Source: Hoeflea ulvae
GTDB taxonomy: Bacteria > Pseudomonadota > Alphaproteobacteria > Rhizobiales > Rhizobiaceae
NCBI RefSeq assembly: GCF_026619435.1
Contig: NZ_JAOVZQ010000001.1
Location: 4,657,501 to 4,721,500 of the forward strand
Direction of reading: 5' to 3'
Length of the DNA: 64,000 bases
The notes under the pieces were generated by a model, which worked only from the letters and a program-made list of their open reading frames with translations, was not told the DNA's origin and made no database searches. The position numbers and the translations under genes were made by a program. Shown piece by piece: positions 32,996-44,394 of the stretch (positions are counted from its first letter, which is position 1; every line of letters starts with the position of its first letter).

Positions 32996-34072
32996 TTATT
33001 CGGAGCCGGTGGCAGCCTTGATCTTCTCAAGCGTCTTGCCTTCCATATCCTCGACACCGGCCGGGATATTGGCGAAGAATTTGAGATTGGCGATATCCTC
33101 GTCTGTGAAAGCGGCACTGACCGCAGCCTTCTTGTCATCAGGCAACATGTCCTTGGCGCCCTTGACCGATGCACTGGAGCCGGTGCTGGCAGACATGATC
33201 TTCACGTTTTCAGGCTCAAGCACGAAGTTGATCCACTTGTAGGCGGCATCATCGGCTTCACCCTTGCGCGGAAGCGCGAAAGTATCGATCCAGGCAAGCG
33301 CACCGGTCTTTGGCGGCACGAAGACAATGTCCGGATTCTCGCCGTAAAGCGTGTACGCGGTCGAATCCCAGGTTTCCGAAGCGACGATTTCACCCGACAA
33401 CATCATTGCAGAGAGGTCATCGCGACCTTTCCAGTAGGCCTTGATGTTGGATTTGCAGTCGATCAGCTTGTCTGCGACCTTGTCCAGGATGGTCTGGTAC
33501 TTGTCGAGATCGGCGTAAGCTGCGAACGGATCTTCACCCATGTCGAAGGCCATCCCGAGAAGGATGGTGCGCTTCAGGCGCATGGAGGTCTTGCCCGCAT
33601 ATTTCGGGTCGCACAGATCACCCCAGGCCTTGACGTCGGGCGCCAGTGACTTGTTGGCCATCAAGCCTGACGTTCCCCACTGATGCGGCACGGCATAGAC
33701 TTCGCCGTCGATCGTTGTGTTGGCCTTGACGCCCTCGAGCAGCTTGGGCTCCATGACCGACGTATCGATCTTGGAGAGATCCAGCGGCTTGTAGAGATTG
33801 TATTCCTGCTGAACAGCAAAAATGCGGTCATGGCTTGGCTGAGCCAGATCGAAACCGGCGCCACCGGTTGCGCGCAGCTTGGCGATCATTTCCTCGTTGT
33901 TCGAGAATGTCACCTCGACAGTGATGTCGGGATTGGCCGCTTCAAACTTCTTCACCAACTCTTCAGGAGCATAGGAGCCCCATGTCAAAAGACGCAGGGT
34001 CTCTGCCTGCGCCGGCACGGCGGCCATCACTGTGGTGGCCAAAAGCCCGGCCATTGCTAGTTTCATGATCAT
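32996..34072 (-). CDS. Spermidine/putrescine-type ABC substrate-binding protein (PotD/PotF family)
   Basis: 358-residue periplasmic binding protein. A signal peptide (MIMKLAMAGLLATT...PAQA) precedes the mature family-type start ETLRLLTWGSYAPEELVKKFE. GGGAG lies 6 bases before the ATG. Polyamine-binding features include the QPSHDRIFAVQQ region, the VPHQWGTSGLMANK loop and WKGRDDLSAMMLSGEI. The ligand contacts of PotD (an aspartate and tryptophans) cannot be mapped with certainty, so polyamine specificity is not assured. It heads the operon leading to the transporter and three oxidoreductases. The 237-base region upstream holds the promoter; an isolated TATAAT at 34115-34120 (minus strand) is the only hint. 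Confidence 0.87.
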   Translation of the reverse strand: MIMKLAMAGLLATTVMAAVPAQAETLRLLTWGSYAPEELVKKFEAANPDITVEVTFSNNEEMIAKLRATGGAGFDLAQPSHDRIFAVQQEYNLYKPLDLSKIDTSVMEPKLLEGVKANTTIDGEVYAVPHQWGTSGLMANKSLAPDVKAWGDLCDPKYAGKTSMRLKRTILLGMAFDMGEDPFAAYADLDKYQTILDKVADKLIDCKSNIKAYWKGRDDLSAMMLSGEIVASETWDSTAYTLYGENPDIVFVPPKTGALAWIDTFALPRKGEADDAAYKWINFVLEPENVKIMSASTGSSASVKGAKDMLPDDKKAAVSAAFTDEDIANLKFFANIPAGVEDMEGKTLEKIKAATGSE

Positions 34073-34309
34073 GTTGAACTCCCTTTGAACCCTCTGAATA
34101 TCAGCGCTTTATTGATTATAACCCGCGCAGATGACTGGAAGCGTAGCCCCTCATTGGACTGCACCGCATATCCATTCTAGATATTTTTCCATACCAATTT
34201 GTGACACTTGCCGACCCTTTGTCCGGCCGTTTCCAATCAGCCAACCGGCCCTGGGCCGGCCGGTCAATTCTGCACTGCCCCGGCAGCAGCACAAGGCAAT
34301 TCGGGCCGC

Positions 34310-35782
34310 TCAGACGAAAAGTTGCGCCATGACGTCCATGCCCTGCCTGATTTCGCTTTCGCTGGCTGCTCCGTAGCCGATCACCACGCCCTTGCGGTCG
34401 ATCGGGGCCAGGCAATAGCGGCTGATGCCGGAAAGGGTGAGTCCCGCCGCATGGGCCGCTTCGACGAACTCGGCCTCGCTCCGTGCCGGATCCCTGAAGA
34501 AGCCGACTGTGTGGAAGCCGGCCGAGGCGCGCTGGATATGCATGTGCTGGTCAAGTTGCCTTGCATGCTCGTGCAGGATCTCGTGCCGGCGCTTGTAGTG
34601 CTGCCGCATGGTGCGGATATGGGTGGCGAAGTGGCCCTCATCGATGAAATCGGCAACGATGGCCTGCGGCCAGGTCGGCACCCCGCTCAGCGCAGAGGTG
34701 AAAATGCTCGACATCGCATCCACCATGCTGGCGGGCGCCACCAGGAAGCCAAGCCGCAGCGAGGGGAACAGCGTTTTGGAAAATGTCCCGACATAGATGA
34801 CCCGGCCATGGGTATCGATGCTCTTGAGCGTGGGAAGCGGCTGGTCACCGAAATAGAAATCGCCGTCATAATCATCCTCGACGATGAAGGCGTCCGCCCG
34901 GTCGGCCGCATCCAGCAGTGCCAGCCGCCGTGACAGGCTCAGCACCTTGCTCAGCGGCTGCTGGTGCGAGGGCGTGACAAAGGCAAGCCGGAAATCCGGT
35001 GCTTTCGCCAGCCCGTCCGCGACAACAATGCCTTCATCATCGACCGCCACCGGAACCAGTTCGGCGCCTTGCGAGATGAAGGCGTTGCGCGCGCCGATGG
35101 CACCGGGATTTTCGAACCAGACCTTTTCGCCGCGATCAAGCAGCATGCCGCCGATCAACGAAAACGCCTGTTGCGCCCCGCCGACGACAAAGATCTGGTC
35201 CGGATCACACTGGATCCCACGGCTGGCATTGAGATGGGTGGCAATGGCCCCGCGCAGTCGCGGCAATCCGAATGGGTTGCCATAGCCCATCACCGCATCC
35301 CGGTCGGACCTGAGATGCCGCGCCGATAGCCGCGCCCATTGCGCCATCGGAAACGAACTCAGCGCCGGAAGCGCCGTGACAAAGGCCTGCGACTTGTGCG
35401 GCAACCGCCTTCGTTCGGCAAACAATTGCTGGGCCTGGAGGGTTGCCGGCGACAAACGCGGCTGCCTCTCCGACTCGGCTCCGGCGGCCTGCGGCTTGAC
35501 CGGCGTCCGCCCGGTCATGGTGTGGCTGACATAGGTGCCGGCGCCGATCCGCGATTCCAGAAGCCCTTCCGAGATCAGCCGGCTGACCGCATCCAGCGCC
35601 GTTGTCCGCGACACGCCGACCTCGCTTGCCAGGGTCCGCGTCGCCGGCAGCCGCTCGCCGCCGTTCAAGCCGCCGGACAGGATGATGTCGCGCAGCCCCA
35701 TATAGAGTTGCACGCTGATTTTGCGGTCCAGCGTCCGGTCGATCCGGATAGAGGAGAGGATGGCTCCAGCCTTGGTTTTCAT
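34310..35782 (-). CDS. MocR/GabR-type PLP-dependent regulator
   Basis: 490-residue transcription factor. Residues about 10-80 are a GntR-type winged helix (VQLYMGLRDIILSGG, LASEVGVSRTTALDAVSRL). Residues about 120-490 are a fold-type I aminotransferase domain with MGYGNPFGLPRLRGAIA, EDDYDGDF (the PLP-ring Asp region) and the Schiff-base lysine in TFSKTLFPSLRLGF. This family senses PLP or amino-acid adducts and usually controls the adjacent divergent gene. A strong imperfect palindrome lies between it and the dehydratase gene at 35898. Likely targets are that gene and the aldo/keto reductase after it. Confidence 0.88.
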   Translation of the reverse strand: MKTKAGAILSSIRIDRTLDRKISVQLYMGLRDIILSGGLNGGERLPATRTLASEVGVSRTTALDAVSRLISEGLLESRIGAGTYVSHTMTGRTPVKPQAAGAESERQPRLSPATLQAQQLFAERRRLPHKSQAFVTALPALSSFPMAQWARLSARHLRSDRDAVMGYGNPFGLPRLRGAIATHLNASRGIQCDPDQIFVVGGAQQAFSLIGGMLLDRGEKVWFENPGAIGARNAFISQGAELVPVAVDDEGIVVADGLAKAPDFRLAFVTPSHQQPLSKVLSLSRRLALLDAADRADAFIVEDDYDGDFYFGDQPLPTLKSIDTHGRVIYVGTFSKTLFPSLRLGFLVAPASMVDAMSSIFTSALSGVPTWPQAIVADFIDEGHFATHIRTMRQHYKRRHEILHEHARQLDQHMHIQRASAGFHTVGFFRDPARSEAEFVEAAHAAGLTLSGISRYCLAPIDRKGVVIGYGAASESEIRQGMDVMAQLFV

Positions 35783-35827
35783 GAACGGCGTCTCGTTGCT
35801 GGTAAAATTGGTCTGGAAGCTTTGCGA

Positions 35828-35853
35828 GATTGGACCTTATCGTAAGTCCAATC
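35828..35853. promoter_or_regulatory. Palindromic operator candidate in the MocR/dehydratase intergenic region
   Basis: GATTGGACCTTA, then TCG, then TAAGTCCAATC. The arms match over 11 positions with one bulged C. A partly similar ATTGGTC lies upstream at about 35807-35813, giving ATTGG repeats. MocR-type regulators often bind repeated half-sites in the divergent promoter they control. Confidence 0.55.
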
Positions 35854-35897
35854 GACCCGCTACGGTTTCTCAAAACGTCGGCACAGGTTTGCACATC

Positions 35898-37013
35898 ATG
35901 AAAATCGCTCACATCGAAACGTTCACCAACGAGTTCGTCTGCTTCGTCAAGGTCACCACCGATACCGGCGACATCGGCTGGGGCCAGGTCGCGCCCTATT
36001 ATGCTGACATCACAGCGCAAATCGTTCACCGGCAGGTCGCCCCCTATGCGCTGGGCCAGTCTGCGCTCGACATTGACCATCTCGTTGATCTGATCCCCGA
36101 GAAAGAGCACAAGTTCCCCGGTTCCTATCTGAAGCGGGCGATTGGCGGTCTCGATACCGCCCTGTGGGATCTGCGCGGCCGCATTGAAGGCAAGCCGGTC
36201 TGCGAACTGATCGGCGGCACGCCCGGCACCGTCCGCGCCTATGGCTCGTCGATGAAGCGCGACATCACACCGAAGGACGAGGCCGCCCGATTGAGCGGCC
36301 TGCGCGACACTTTCGGTTTCGACGCCTTCAAGTTCCGCATCGGCGCCGAATGCGGCCGCGGCAAGGATGAATGGCCCGGCCGCACCGAGGAAATCGTGCC
36401 CACCATGCGCAAGGCGCTGGGCGACGACGTGGCGCTGCTGGTCGACGCCAATTCCTGCTATGCGCCGCAACAGGCCATCGAGATCTCCAAACTCCTGGTC
36501 GACAACGGCATCAGCCATTTCGAGGAACCCTGCCCCTATTGGGAATATGAGCAGACCAGGCAGGTGACCGAAGCCCTGTCGGCACTGCCCATTGACGTCA
36601 CCGGCGGCGAGCAGGACTGCGAATTGCCCAACTGGCGCTGGATGATCGACATGAAGGCGGTGGATATCGTCCAGCCCGACATCTGCTATCTCGGCGGGCT
36701 CACCCGCACATTGCGGGTGGCCGACATGGCCGACAAGGCCGGCCTGCCCTGCACGCCGCATTGCGCAAATTGGTCGATGGTAACGCTGTTCACCATGCAC
36801 ATGTTGCGCGCAATCCCGAATGCGGGAAAATATCTCGAATTTTCCATTGAAGGCGAGGACTATTATCCCTGGCAGGACGCGCTGTTCGTGGAATCGCCCT
36901 ATGCGATCGTCGACGGCAAGGCGACCGTGACCGATGCGCCCGGCTGGGGTGTCGAGGTGAGCCCGGCCTGGCTCGAACAGTCCAGACACCAGATCAGCAG
37001 CGCCGCCGGCTGA
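35898..37013 (+). CDS. Enolase-superfamily acid-sugar dehydratase or racemase (mandelate racemase family)
   Basis: 371-residue enzyme. The start at 35898 gives the normal N-terminal capping domain (MKIAHIETFTNEF); an in-frame extension to 35721 crosses the palindrome and MocR gene and is unlikely. The TIM-barrel residues are visible: Lys in FKFRIGAE (a K-x-R pattern), metal ligands in LLVDANSCY, HFEEPCP and TGGEQDCE, and a His in CTPHCANWS. This matches the mandelate racemase subgroup, which abstracts an alpha-proton from carboxylates, commonly sugar acids. It is followed by an aldo/keto reductase on the same strand. The exact acid is unknown. Confidence 0.85.
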   Translation: MKIAHIETFTNEFVCFVKVTTDTGDIGWGQVAPYYADITAQIVHRQVAPYALGQSALDIDHLVDLIPEKEHKFPGSYLKRAIGGLDTALWDLRGRIEGKPVCELIGGTPGTVRAYGSSMKRDITPKDEAARLSGLRDTFGFDAFKFRIGAECGRGKDEWPGRTEEIVPTMRKALGDDVALLVDANSCYAPQQAIEISKLLVDNGISHFEEPCPYWEYEQTRQVTEALSALPIDVTGGEQDCELPNWRWMIDMKAVDIVQPDICYLGGLTRTLRVADMADKAGLPCTPHCANWSMVTLFTMHMLRAIPNAGKYLEFSIEGEDYYPWQDALFVESPYAIVDGKATVTDAPGWGVEVSPAWLEQSRHQISSAAG

Positions 37014-37091
37014 GCCCTTGTGGGGCGGCATGGTGTGGACATTTTGAAGCGCTCGGTGTCGAATGGCTGACCCTGTAGCCAGAGAGACATC

Positions 37092-38084
37092 ATGCAACAG
37101 CGTCAATTGGGAAAAGCCGGTCCACACGTGTCGGCCATCGGGCTGGGCTGCTGGAATTTTGCCGGCGCCTACGGCCCGACATCGGAGAAGGAAAGCCACG
37201 AGACCCTGGCGGCCGCGCGGGATCTCGGCATCACCCTGCTCGACACCGCCAATGTCTATGGCATGGGCGTATCCGAAACTGTCATCGGCAGTTATTTGCG
37301 TGACAACCCCGGACATTTCAAGCTTGCCACCAAGGCCGGCATCCGCCGCAATCCCGATTCCGGTGAGCGCTGGTTCGACAATTCGGATGAGCATCTGCAC
37401 TCCGAACTCGAGGCTTCCCTGATCCGCCTCGGGGTCGATCATGTCGATCTGTTCTATATTCACCGGCGCGAGGCCACCCGGCCGATCGAAGAGGTTGTCG
37501 AAACACTTCAGCGTTTTCAGCGCGAAGGCAAGATCGGCGGCTTCGGCTTTTCGGAGATCTCGCCGGCCTCGCTCCGGCTCGCCCACGCGGTCGCTCCGGT
37601 GGCCGCGGTTCAGAGCGAATATTCGCTGTGGACCAGACAGCCCGATCTGGGGCTGGTTCAGGCCTGCAAGGAGCTTGAGGTCGCCTTCGTCGCCTTTTGC
37701 CCGCTTGGGCGCGGCATTTTCGCAGATCAGGCACCGGATCCCGCAACATTCGGGAAGCAGGACTTTCGCCGGTCAAATCCGCGCTTCGTCGAGCCCAACC
37801 TGTCGCGCAACCTCGCCGCCATTGCTCCGTTCAAGGACTATGCACGCGACCTTGGCGCCACGCCTGCCTCGCTTGCCATTGCCTGGCTGCTGGCGCGGGG
37901 CCCGCATGTGATTCCGATTCCCGGAACACGTTCCGCCAGCCACCTGACGGACTGCGTCCAAGGTGCGGCAATCGAGCTCACGCCCGCACAGATCGCCGAG
38001 ATCGAGCAGATCCTCCCGGCCGGCTTTGCCCATGGCGACCGCTATTCCGCCGCGCAAGTGATCGGCGTCGAAACCTATTGCTGA
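37092..38084 (+). CDS. Aldo/keto reductase (YajO/IolS-like)
   Basis: 330-residue cytoplasmic oxidoreductase. Tetrad positions are visible in TLLDTANVYGMGVSE (Asp, Tyr), FKLATKAGI (Lys) and DLFYIHRRE (His). VIPIPGTRSASHL is the usual C-terminal cofactor loop. It is encoded 78 bases after the dehydratase and belongs to a different branch from the two HWW-type aldo/keto reductases of the 18671-25736 cluster. It may oxidise the sugar feeding the dehydratase, or reduce its keto-acid product. Confidence 0.85.
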   Translation: MQQRQLGKAGPHVSAIGLGCWNFAGAYGPTSEKESHETLAAARDLGITLLDTANVYGMGVSETVIGSYLRDNPGHFKLATKAGIRRNPDSGERWFDNSDEHLHSELEASLIRLGVDHVDLFYIHRREATRPIEEVVETLQRFQREGKIGGFGFSEISPASLRLAHAVAPVAAVQSEYSLWTRQPDLGLVQACKELEVAFVAFCPLGRGIFADQAPDPATFGKQDFRRSNPRFVEPNLSRNLAAIAPFKDYARDLGATPASLAIAWLLARGPHVIPIPGTRSASHLTDCVQGAAIELTPAQIAEIEQILPAGFAHGDRYSAAQVIGVETYC

Positions 38085-38240
38085 GCCCGCGGGTCTAGAC
38101 CCTGTCCGCACCTGCCCGCAGCTTCGCTGCGCTGCTGGACGTGCGCTGTGCCGGCCTGACGGGAACCGCCTGCCTGCCCCGGATCAGAAATATCCGTCGG
38201 CCATCTTGCCTTGAAAGCAAATGGTGCTAAAAATTTGATC

Positions 38241-40025
38241 ATGGCGAATTTTTATGCAATTCCACAAGTGACCATGGCTGCGGATCCAAAACGCTTTCCC
38301 AGGAGATTGCGCGAGGGGCTGCAGATGCTGCTCTCCTCGATCTATCCCGGGCATGATCAGCAAGCCTTGCTGGACCAGACCCTGAACGCGTTCTGGCCCG
38401 AGGGCGAGCAGCCCAAGCGCCGTGGCCGTGTCCCCGGCAATTCACTGTGGAACGAAAAAGACAGTTATGTGATCACCTATGGCAACAGCTTCGTCAATGG
38501 CGAGCACAAGCCACTGGACCTGCTGTTTGATTTTCTGGACAACCGGCTCAAGGGCGTCACCACCGGTGTGCACATCCTGCCGTTCTTCCCCTACACCTCC
38601 GATGACGGCTTTGCGATCACCGATTACTACGCGGTCGACAGCGGGCTTGGCGCCTGGGAGGACATCGGCCGTATCGCCGGCGAGTTCCGGCTGATGTCCG
38701 ATCTGGTGATCAATCACTGCTCCAGCCTGAGCAGCTATTTCAGCGAATATCTTCTCGGCCACGCCCCTTACGACAAGTTCTTCTTTGAAGCCTCGCCGGA
38801 TGATGATCTCTCCATGGTGGTCCGGCCGCGCGCCCATTCGCTGCTCCGCCAGGTCGAGACCGCCAGCGGCACCAGGCATGTCTGGTGCACGTTCAGCCAT
38901 GACCAGGTTGATTTCGACTTTTCCAATCCGGAGGTGCTGTTCGAATTCCTGCGCATCCTCCGCTTTCACATTTCGAAGGGCGTCCGTACCCTGCGGCTGG
39001 ATGCGGTCGCGTTCCTTTGGAAGGAAGTCGGCAGCCCGTCCATCCATTTGCGGCAGACACATGAGATCGTCCGGCTGATCCGGCTGCTGGCTGACTATAC
39101 CGGCGAACCCCTGGTTCTGCTGACCGAGACCAATGTCCCCAACACGGAAAATCTGAGCTATTTCGGCAATCGGAACGAAGCTCACATGATCTACAATTTC
39201 TCGCTGCCGCCGCTGTTGCTGCACGCCTTGCTGCACGGAACCTCGAAACACCTCAACGCCTGGCAGATGACCATGCCGCCGGCTCAGCTCGGCTGCACCT
39301 ATTTCAATTTCACCGCCTCGCATGACGGCATCGGCATGCGTCCCGCCGAGGGGCTTCTGGACGAGGAAGACATCGCCCGCGTGATCGAAACTGTGCAGCA
39401 ATTCGGCGGTCTGCTGTCGATGCGCAAAATGCCCGATGGCGGCACCCGGCCCTACGAAATCAACATCGCGCTGTTCGACGCCTTGAAGGGCACAATCGAA
39501 GGCGAGGATGAATGGAACGTCGAGCGATTCCTGTGCAGCCAGATCATCGCCATGGGCCTGGAGGGCATTCCCGGATTCTATATCCATTCCCTGCTTGCAA
39601 CGCAGAACGACCATGAGGGCGTGGAAAAATCGGGGCACAACCGGGCAATCAACCGGCACCGCTGGCATTATCCGGACCTGCTCGAACAACTGGACGACCC
39701 CGCAAGCCATCACGCGCGGGTTTTCACGGCGCTGACCGGCGTGTTGAAGAAACGCTCGAAACAGCCGGCGTTTCATCCCAATGCCACCCAGTTCACCCTG
39801 CAGCTGGGCGACCAGTTTTTCGGTTTCTGGCGCCAAAGCATGGACCGGGCGCAAAGCATCTTCGCCGTCCACAATCTTACCAGCGACACGGTTGCGATCC
39901 CGGTCATGGCGCTCAACCTGATCGGCGGCGAGACATGGACCGATCTGATATCGGGCGAAGACATCGCTGGAATGACCGGTGAAATCGAATTTGCCCCCTA
40001 TCAATGCCGCTGGATCACCAATTGA
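38241..40025 (+). CDS. GH13 sucrose-phosphorylase-like enzyme, probable glucosylglycerate phosphorylase
   Basis: 594-residue cytoplasmic glycoside phosphorylase of the GH13_18 type. Key regions are VHILPFFPYTSDDGFAITDY in short form ILPFFPYTSDDGF, the nucleophile Asp in RLDAVAFLWKEVG, the acid/base Glu in VLLTETNVP and the stabilising Asp in FTASHDGIG. GH13_18 includes sucrose phosphorylase and glucosylglycerate phosphorylase; the neighbouring phosphatase and GT81-type synthase strongly favour glucosylglycerate. It would split glucosylglycerate with phosphate into glucose-1-phosphate and glycerate. The start is uncertain: ATG 38241 has no strong ribosome site, with ATG 38274 and TTG 38211 as alternatives. 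Confidence 0.82.
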   Translation: MANFYAIPQVTMAADPKRFPRRLREGLQMLLSSIYPGHDQQALLDQTLNAFWPEGEQPKRRGRVPGNSLWNEKDSYVITYGNSFVNGEHKPLDLLFDFLDNRLKGVTTGVHILPFFPYTSDDGFAITDYYAVDSGLGAWEDIGRIAGEFRLMSDLVINHCSSLSSYFSEYLLGHAPYDKFFFEASPDDDLSMVVRPRAHSLLRQVETASGTRHVWCTFSHDQVDFDFSNPEVLFEFLRILRFHISKGVRTLRLDAVAFLWKEVGSPSIHLRQTHEIVRLIRLLADYTGEPLVLLTETNVPNTENLSYFGNRNEAHMIYNFSLPPLLLHALLHGTSKHLNAWQMTMPPAQLGCTYFNFTASHDGIGMRPAEGLLDEEDIARVIETVQQFGGLLSMRKMPDGGTRPYEINIALFDALKGTIEGEDEWNVERFLCSQIIAMGLEGIPGFYIHSLLATQNDHEGVEKSGHNRAINRHRWHYPDLLEQLDDPASHHARVFTALTGVLKKRSKQPAFHPNATQFTLQLGDQFFGFWRQSMDRAQSIFAVHNLTSDTVAIPVMALNLIGGETWTDLISGEDIAGMTGEIEFAPYQCRWITN

Positions 40026-40036
40026 CCGGTGGCACC

Positions 40037-40840
40037 GTGACCATCCCCGACATCTCCGGTCTGATCATCTTCACCGATCTCGACGGCACGCTGCTCGACC
40101 ATCAAACCTATGCCTACACCGAGGCGCTTCCGGCTCTGGCCCGGCTGCGCGAGCTGCAGATTCCGCTGGTGCTGGCTTCCAGCAAGACCGCGGCGGAAAT
40201 CATCCCCTTGCGCCGGGAGCTGGGCTTTGCCCATTGCCCGGCGATTGTCGAAAACGGCTCCGGCATCCTGGAAGGCGATGAAAACGCCACGCAGTCCGGC
40301 GACATGTATCAGTCCATCCGCGAGACGCTTGACGCGCTGCCGCCGGCATTGCGCAGCCAGTATCAGGGTTTTTCCGACTGGAGCGTGGAAGAGGTCTCAC
40401 GACGGACCGGCCTGAGCCTCGAGCAGGCCGCCCTGGCCAAGCAACGCCGGTTTTCCGAACCCGGTCTCTGGCTTGGCACCGACAACTCCCGCGAAGAATT
40501 TGTTGCCATGCTCACCAAGAAGGGCCTCTCCGTCCTGCAGGGCGGGCGCTTCATGACCCTGTCATTCGGCGCCAACAAGGCACAGCGCATGATCGAGATT
40601 GCCCGACGGCATGCCCTAGAGACAGGCCATCGGGCCTTCACCGTGGCGCTTGGCGATGCCGGAAATGATGTGGCAATGATCGAACAGGCCGATCTGGGCG
40701 TGATCATCCCCAATCCGGGGCATGCCGGCATCCCGAGGCTTGCCCGCGAAGACAGCGGTCACATCATCCGGGCAGCGCAGCCAGGCCCCCGGGGCTGGAA
40801 CGAAACCATCATGTCGCTCGTGCACACGGCGGCGAAATAG
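40037..40840 (+). CDS. HAD-family mannosyl/glucosyl-3-phosphoglycerate phosphatase
   Basis: 267-residue phosphatase of the HAD superfamily, MPGP type. Motif I is FTDLDGTLLD, motif II is in LVLASSKTAAEI, and motif IV is ALGDAGNDVAMIEQAD, with Lys in GANKAQRMIEI. The family dephosphorylates mannosyl- or glucosyl-3-phosphoglycerate. I chose GTG 40037, preceded by GGTGG, because an upstream ATG at 40004 overlaps the previous gene and has no ribosome site. It is followed 11 bases later by the synthase, so the two synthesis enzymes are one unit. Confidence 0.85.
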   Translation: MTIPDISGLIIFTDLDGTLLDHQTYAYTEALPALARLRELQIPLVLASSKTAAEIIPLRRELGFAHCPAIVENGSGILEGDENATQSGDMYQSIRETLDALPPALRSQYQGFSDWSVEEVSRRTGLSLEQAALAKQRRFSEPGLWLGTDNSREEFVAMLTKKGLSVLQGGRFMTLSFGANKAQRMIEIARRHALETGHRAFTVALGDAGNDVAMIEQADLGVIIPNPGHAGIPRLAREDSGHIIRAAQPGPRGWNETIMSLVHTAAK

Positions 40841-40851
40841 CAGGAGATTCC

Positions 40852-42069
40852 ATGGCCGATTTTCACCAGAATGGCAGCGTGGCCACCCTCCACAATCTCA
40901 CCCATATGCCGCTCGAGATGATGGAAAGCCAGCTTCGGCAGTTCTCCGCCACCCGCAAGATCACCCTGATCCTGCCATCCCTGTTTGCCGAACTGGGCCG
41001 CGATGCGCTGTCCCGGATCCTCGATGAGCTCAGCGGCGCGACCTATATCAACCATGTCATCATCGGCCTTGATCAGGCGACCGAGGAACAATACCGCTTT
41101 GCCCGCGAGTATTTCTCCCGCCTGCCGCAGAAACACGACATCCTGTGGAATGACGGACCGCGGCTCAAGGCCATCCACAACCAGCTCGAAGCCGCCGGCC
41201 TGGCGCCCAGCGAGCCCGGCAAGGGCCGCAATGTCTGGTACTGCATCGGCTACGCGCTGGCTTCGCAGAACTCCGATGTGGTGGCGCTGCATGATTGCGA
41301 CATCACCACCTATTCCCGCGAAATGCTGGCCCGGCTGGTCTACCCGGTGACCAATCCGGCCTTCCCCTACCAGTTCTGCAAGGGCTACTATCCCCGCATC
41401 GCCGACGGAAAGCTCAATGGCCGCGTCTCGCGGTTGCTTGTCTCGCCGCTGCTGCTGTCGATCCAGAAGGTCTGCGGTCATCTCGACTATATCGAGTATC
41501 TCAAGGGCTTCCGCTATCCGCTCGCCGGCGAATTCGCCATGCGGGTCAGCATCCTGCCCGACATGCGGATTCCGTCGGACTGGGGCCTGGAGATCGGCGT
41601 GCTGTCGGAGGTCTGGCGCAATCTGTCCAACCGCTCGGTGTGCCAGGTGGACATCTCCGACGCCTATGACCACAAGCATCAGGAACTGTCCAAGGCCGAT
41701 GCCTCCCAGGGCCTGTCGCGCATGTCCATCGACATTTCGAAAGCCCTGTTTCGCAAGCTTGCCACCGACGGGGTGGTGTTTTCGCAAGAGACCTTCCGGA
41801 CTATCAAGGCCACCTACTACCGGACCGCGCTGGATCTGATCGAGATGTATCACAATGATGCGGTGATGAACGGCCTGCACACCGACCGGAACCAGGAAGA
41901 GGAAGCGGTGGAGCTGTTCGCGGCCAATATCGTCACCGCCGGACAGATCTTCCTGGAAAACCCGATGGAAACGCCGTTCATTCCGAACTGGAGCCGGATC
42001 CAGTCCGCCGATCCCGACCTGTTGCGCAATCTGCACGAGGCCGTCGCCGCCGACAGTGCCGGCGGATAG
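40852..42069 (+). CDS. gpgS: Glucosyl-3-phosphoglycerate synthase-like glycosyltransferase (GT81 type)
   Basis: 405-residue cytoplasmic GT-A glycosyltransferase joining a nucleotide-sugar to 3-phosphoglycerate. The nucleotide-sugar region starts with ITLILPSLFAELGRDAL, the DxD-like metal motif is ALHDCDITTY, and the acceptor side shows LAGEFAMRVSILPDM and DWGLEIGVLSEVW, a familiar pattern in GpgS/MPGS-type enzymes. AGGAG precedes the ATG. The length suits the bacterial GpgS group. With the phosphatase this would make glucosylglycerate, a compatible solute used under salt or nitrogen stress. A GDP-mannose donor (mannosylglycerate) is the alternative. Confidence 0.82.
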   Translation: MADFHQNGSVATLHNLTHMPLEMMESQLRQFSATRKITLILPSLFAELGRDALSRILDELSGATYINHVIIGLDQATEEQYRFAREYFSRLPQKHDILWNDGPRLKAIHNQLEAAGLAPSEPGKGRNVWYCIGYALASQNSDVVALHDCDITTYSREMLARLVYPVTNPAFPYQFCKGYYPRIADGKLNGRVSRLLVSPLLLSIQKVCGHLDYIEYLKGFRYPLAGEFAMRVSILPDMRIPSDWGLEIGVLSEVWRNLSNRSVCQVDISDAYDHKHQELSKADASQGLSRMSIDISKALFRKLATDGVVFSQETFRTIKATYYRTALDLIEMYHNDAVMNGLHTDRNQEEEAVELFAANIVTAGQIFLENPMETPFIPNWSRIQSADPDLLRNLHEAVAADSAGG

Positions 42070-42123
42070 GACACCGGCCATACGAAGCGCAGATCAACGG
42101 TTGCCAGGTCGTCAGAAACAGCT

Positions 42124-42160
42124 CGGGCGCGGACGGCAAACCCGTCCGCGCCCGGAATTT
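42124..42160. terminator. Strong hairpin terminator between convergent gpgS and katG
   Basis: CGGGCGCGGACGG and CCGTCCGCGCCCG form a perfect 13-bp stem around CAAAC, followed by GAATTTTG on the plus strand. Its place between two converging genes suits a bidirectional terminator. Confidence 0.75.
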
Positions 42161-42174
42161 TGTCAGCGCCTTGA

Positions 42175-44394
<2,220 letters not shown>

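Noticed and set aside
34115..34120. TATAAT on the minus strand as promoter of the PotD-type operon
   Set aside because: No acceptable -35 element at the right distance; kept only as a hint.
35205..37586. 793-residue open frame on the minus strand, with other long antisense frames at 22331-24400, 46533-48518, 38442-40004 and 10410-11900
   Set aside because: They lie opposite recognisable genes, are rich in His, Gly, Arg and Gln as expected of GC-rich shadow frames, and show no domain.
38162..38190. GGAAC upstream of the glucosylglycerate genes as a stress promoter
   Set aside because: No CGTT occurs 16-17 bases later.
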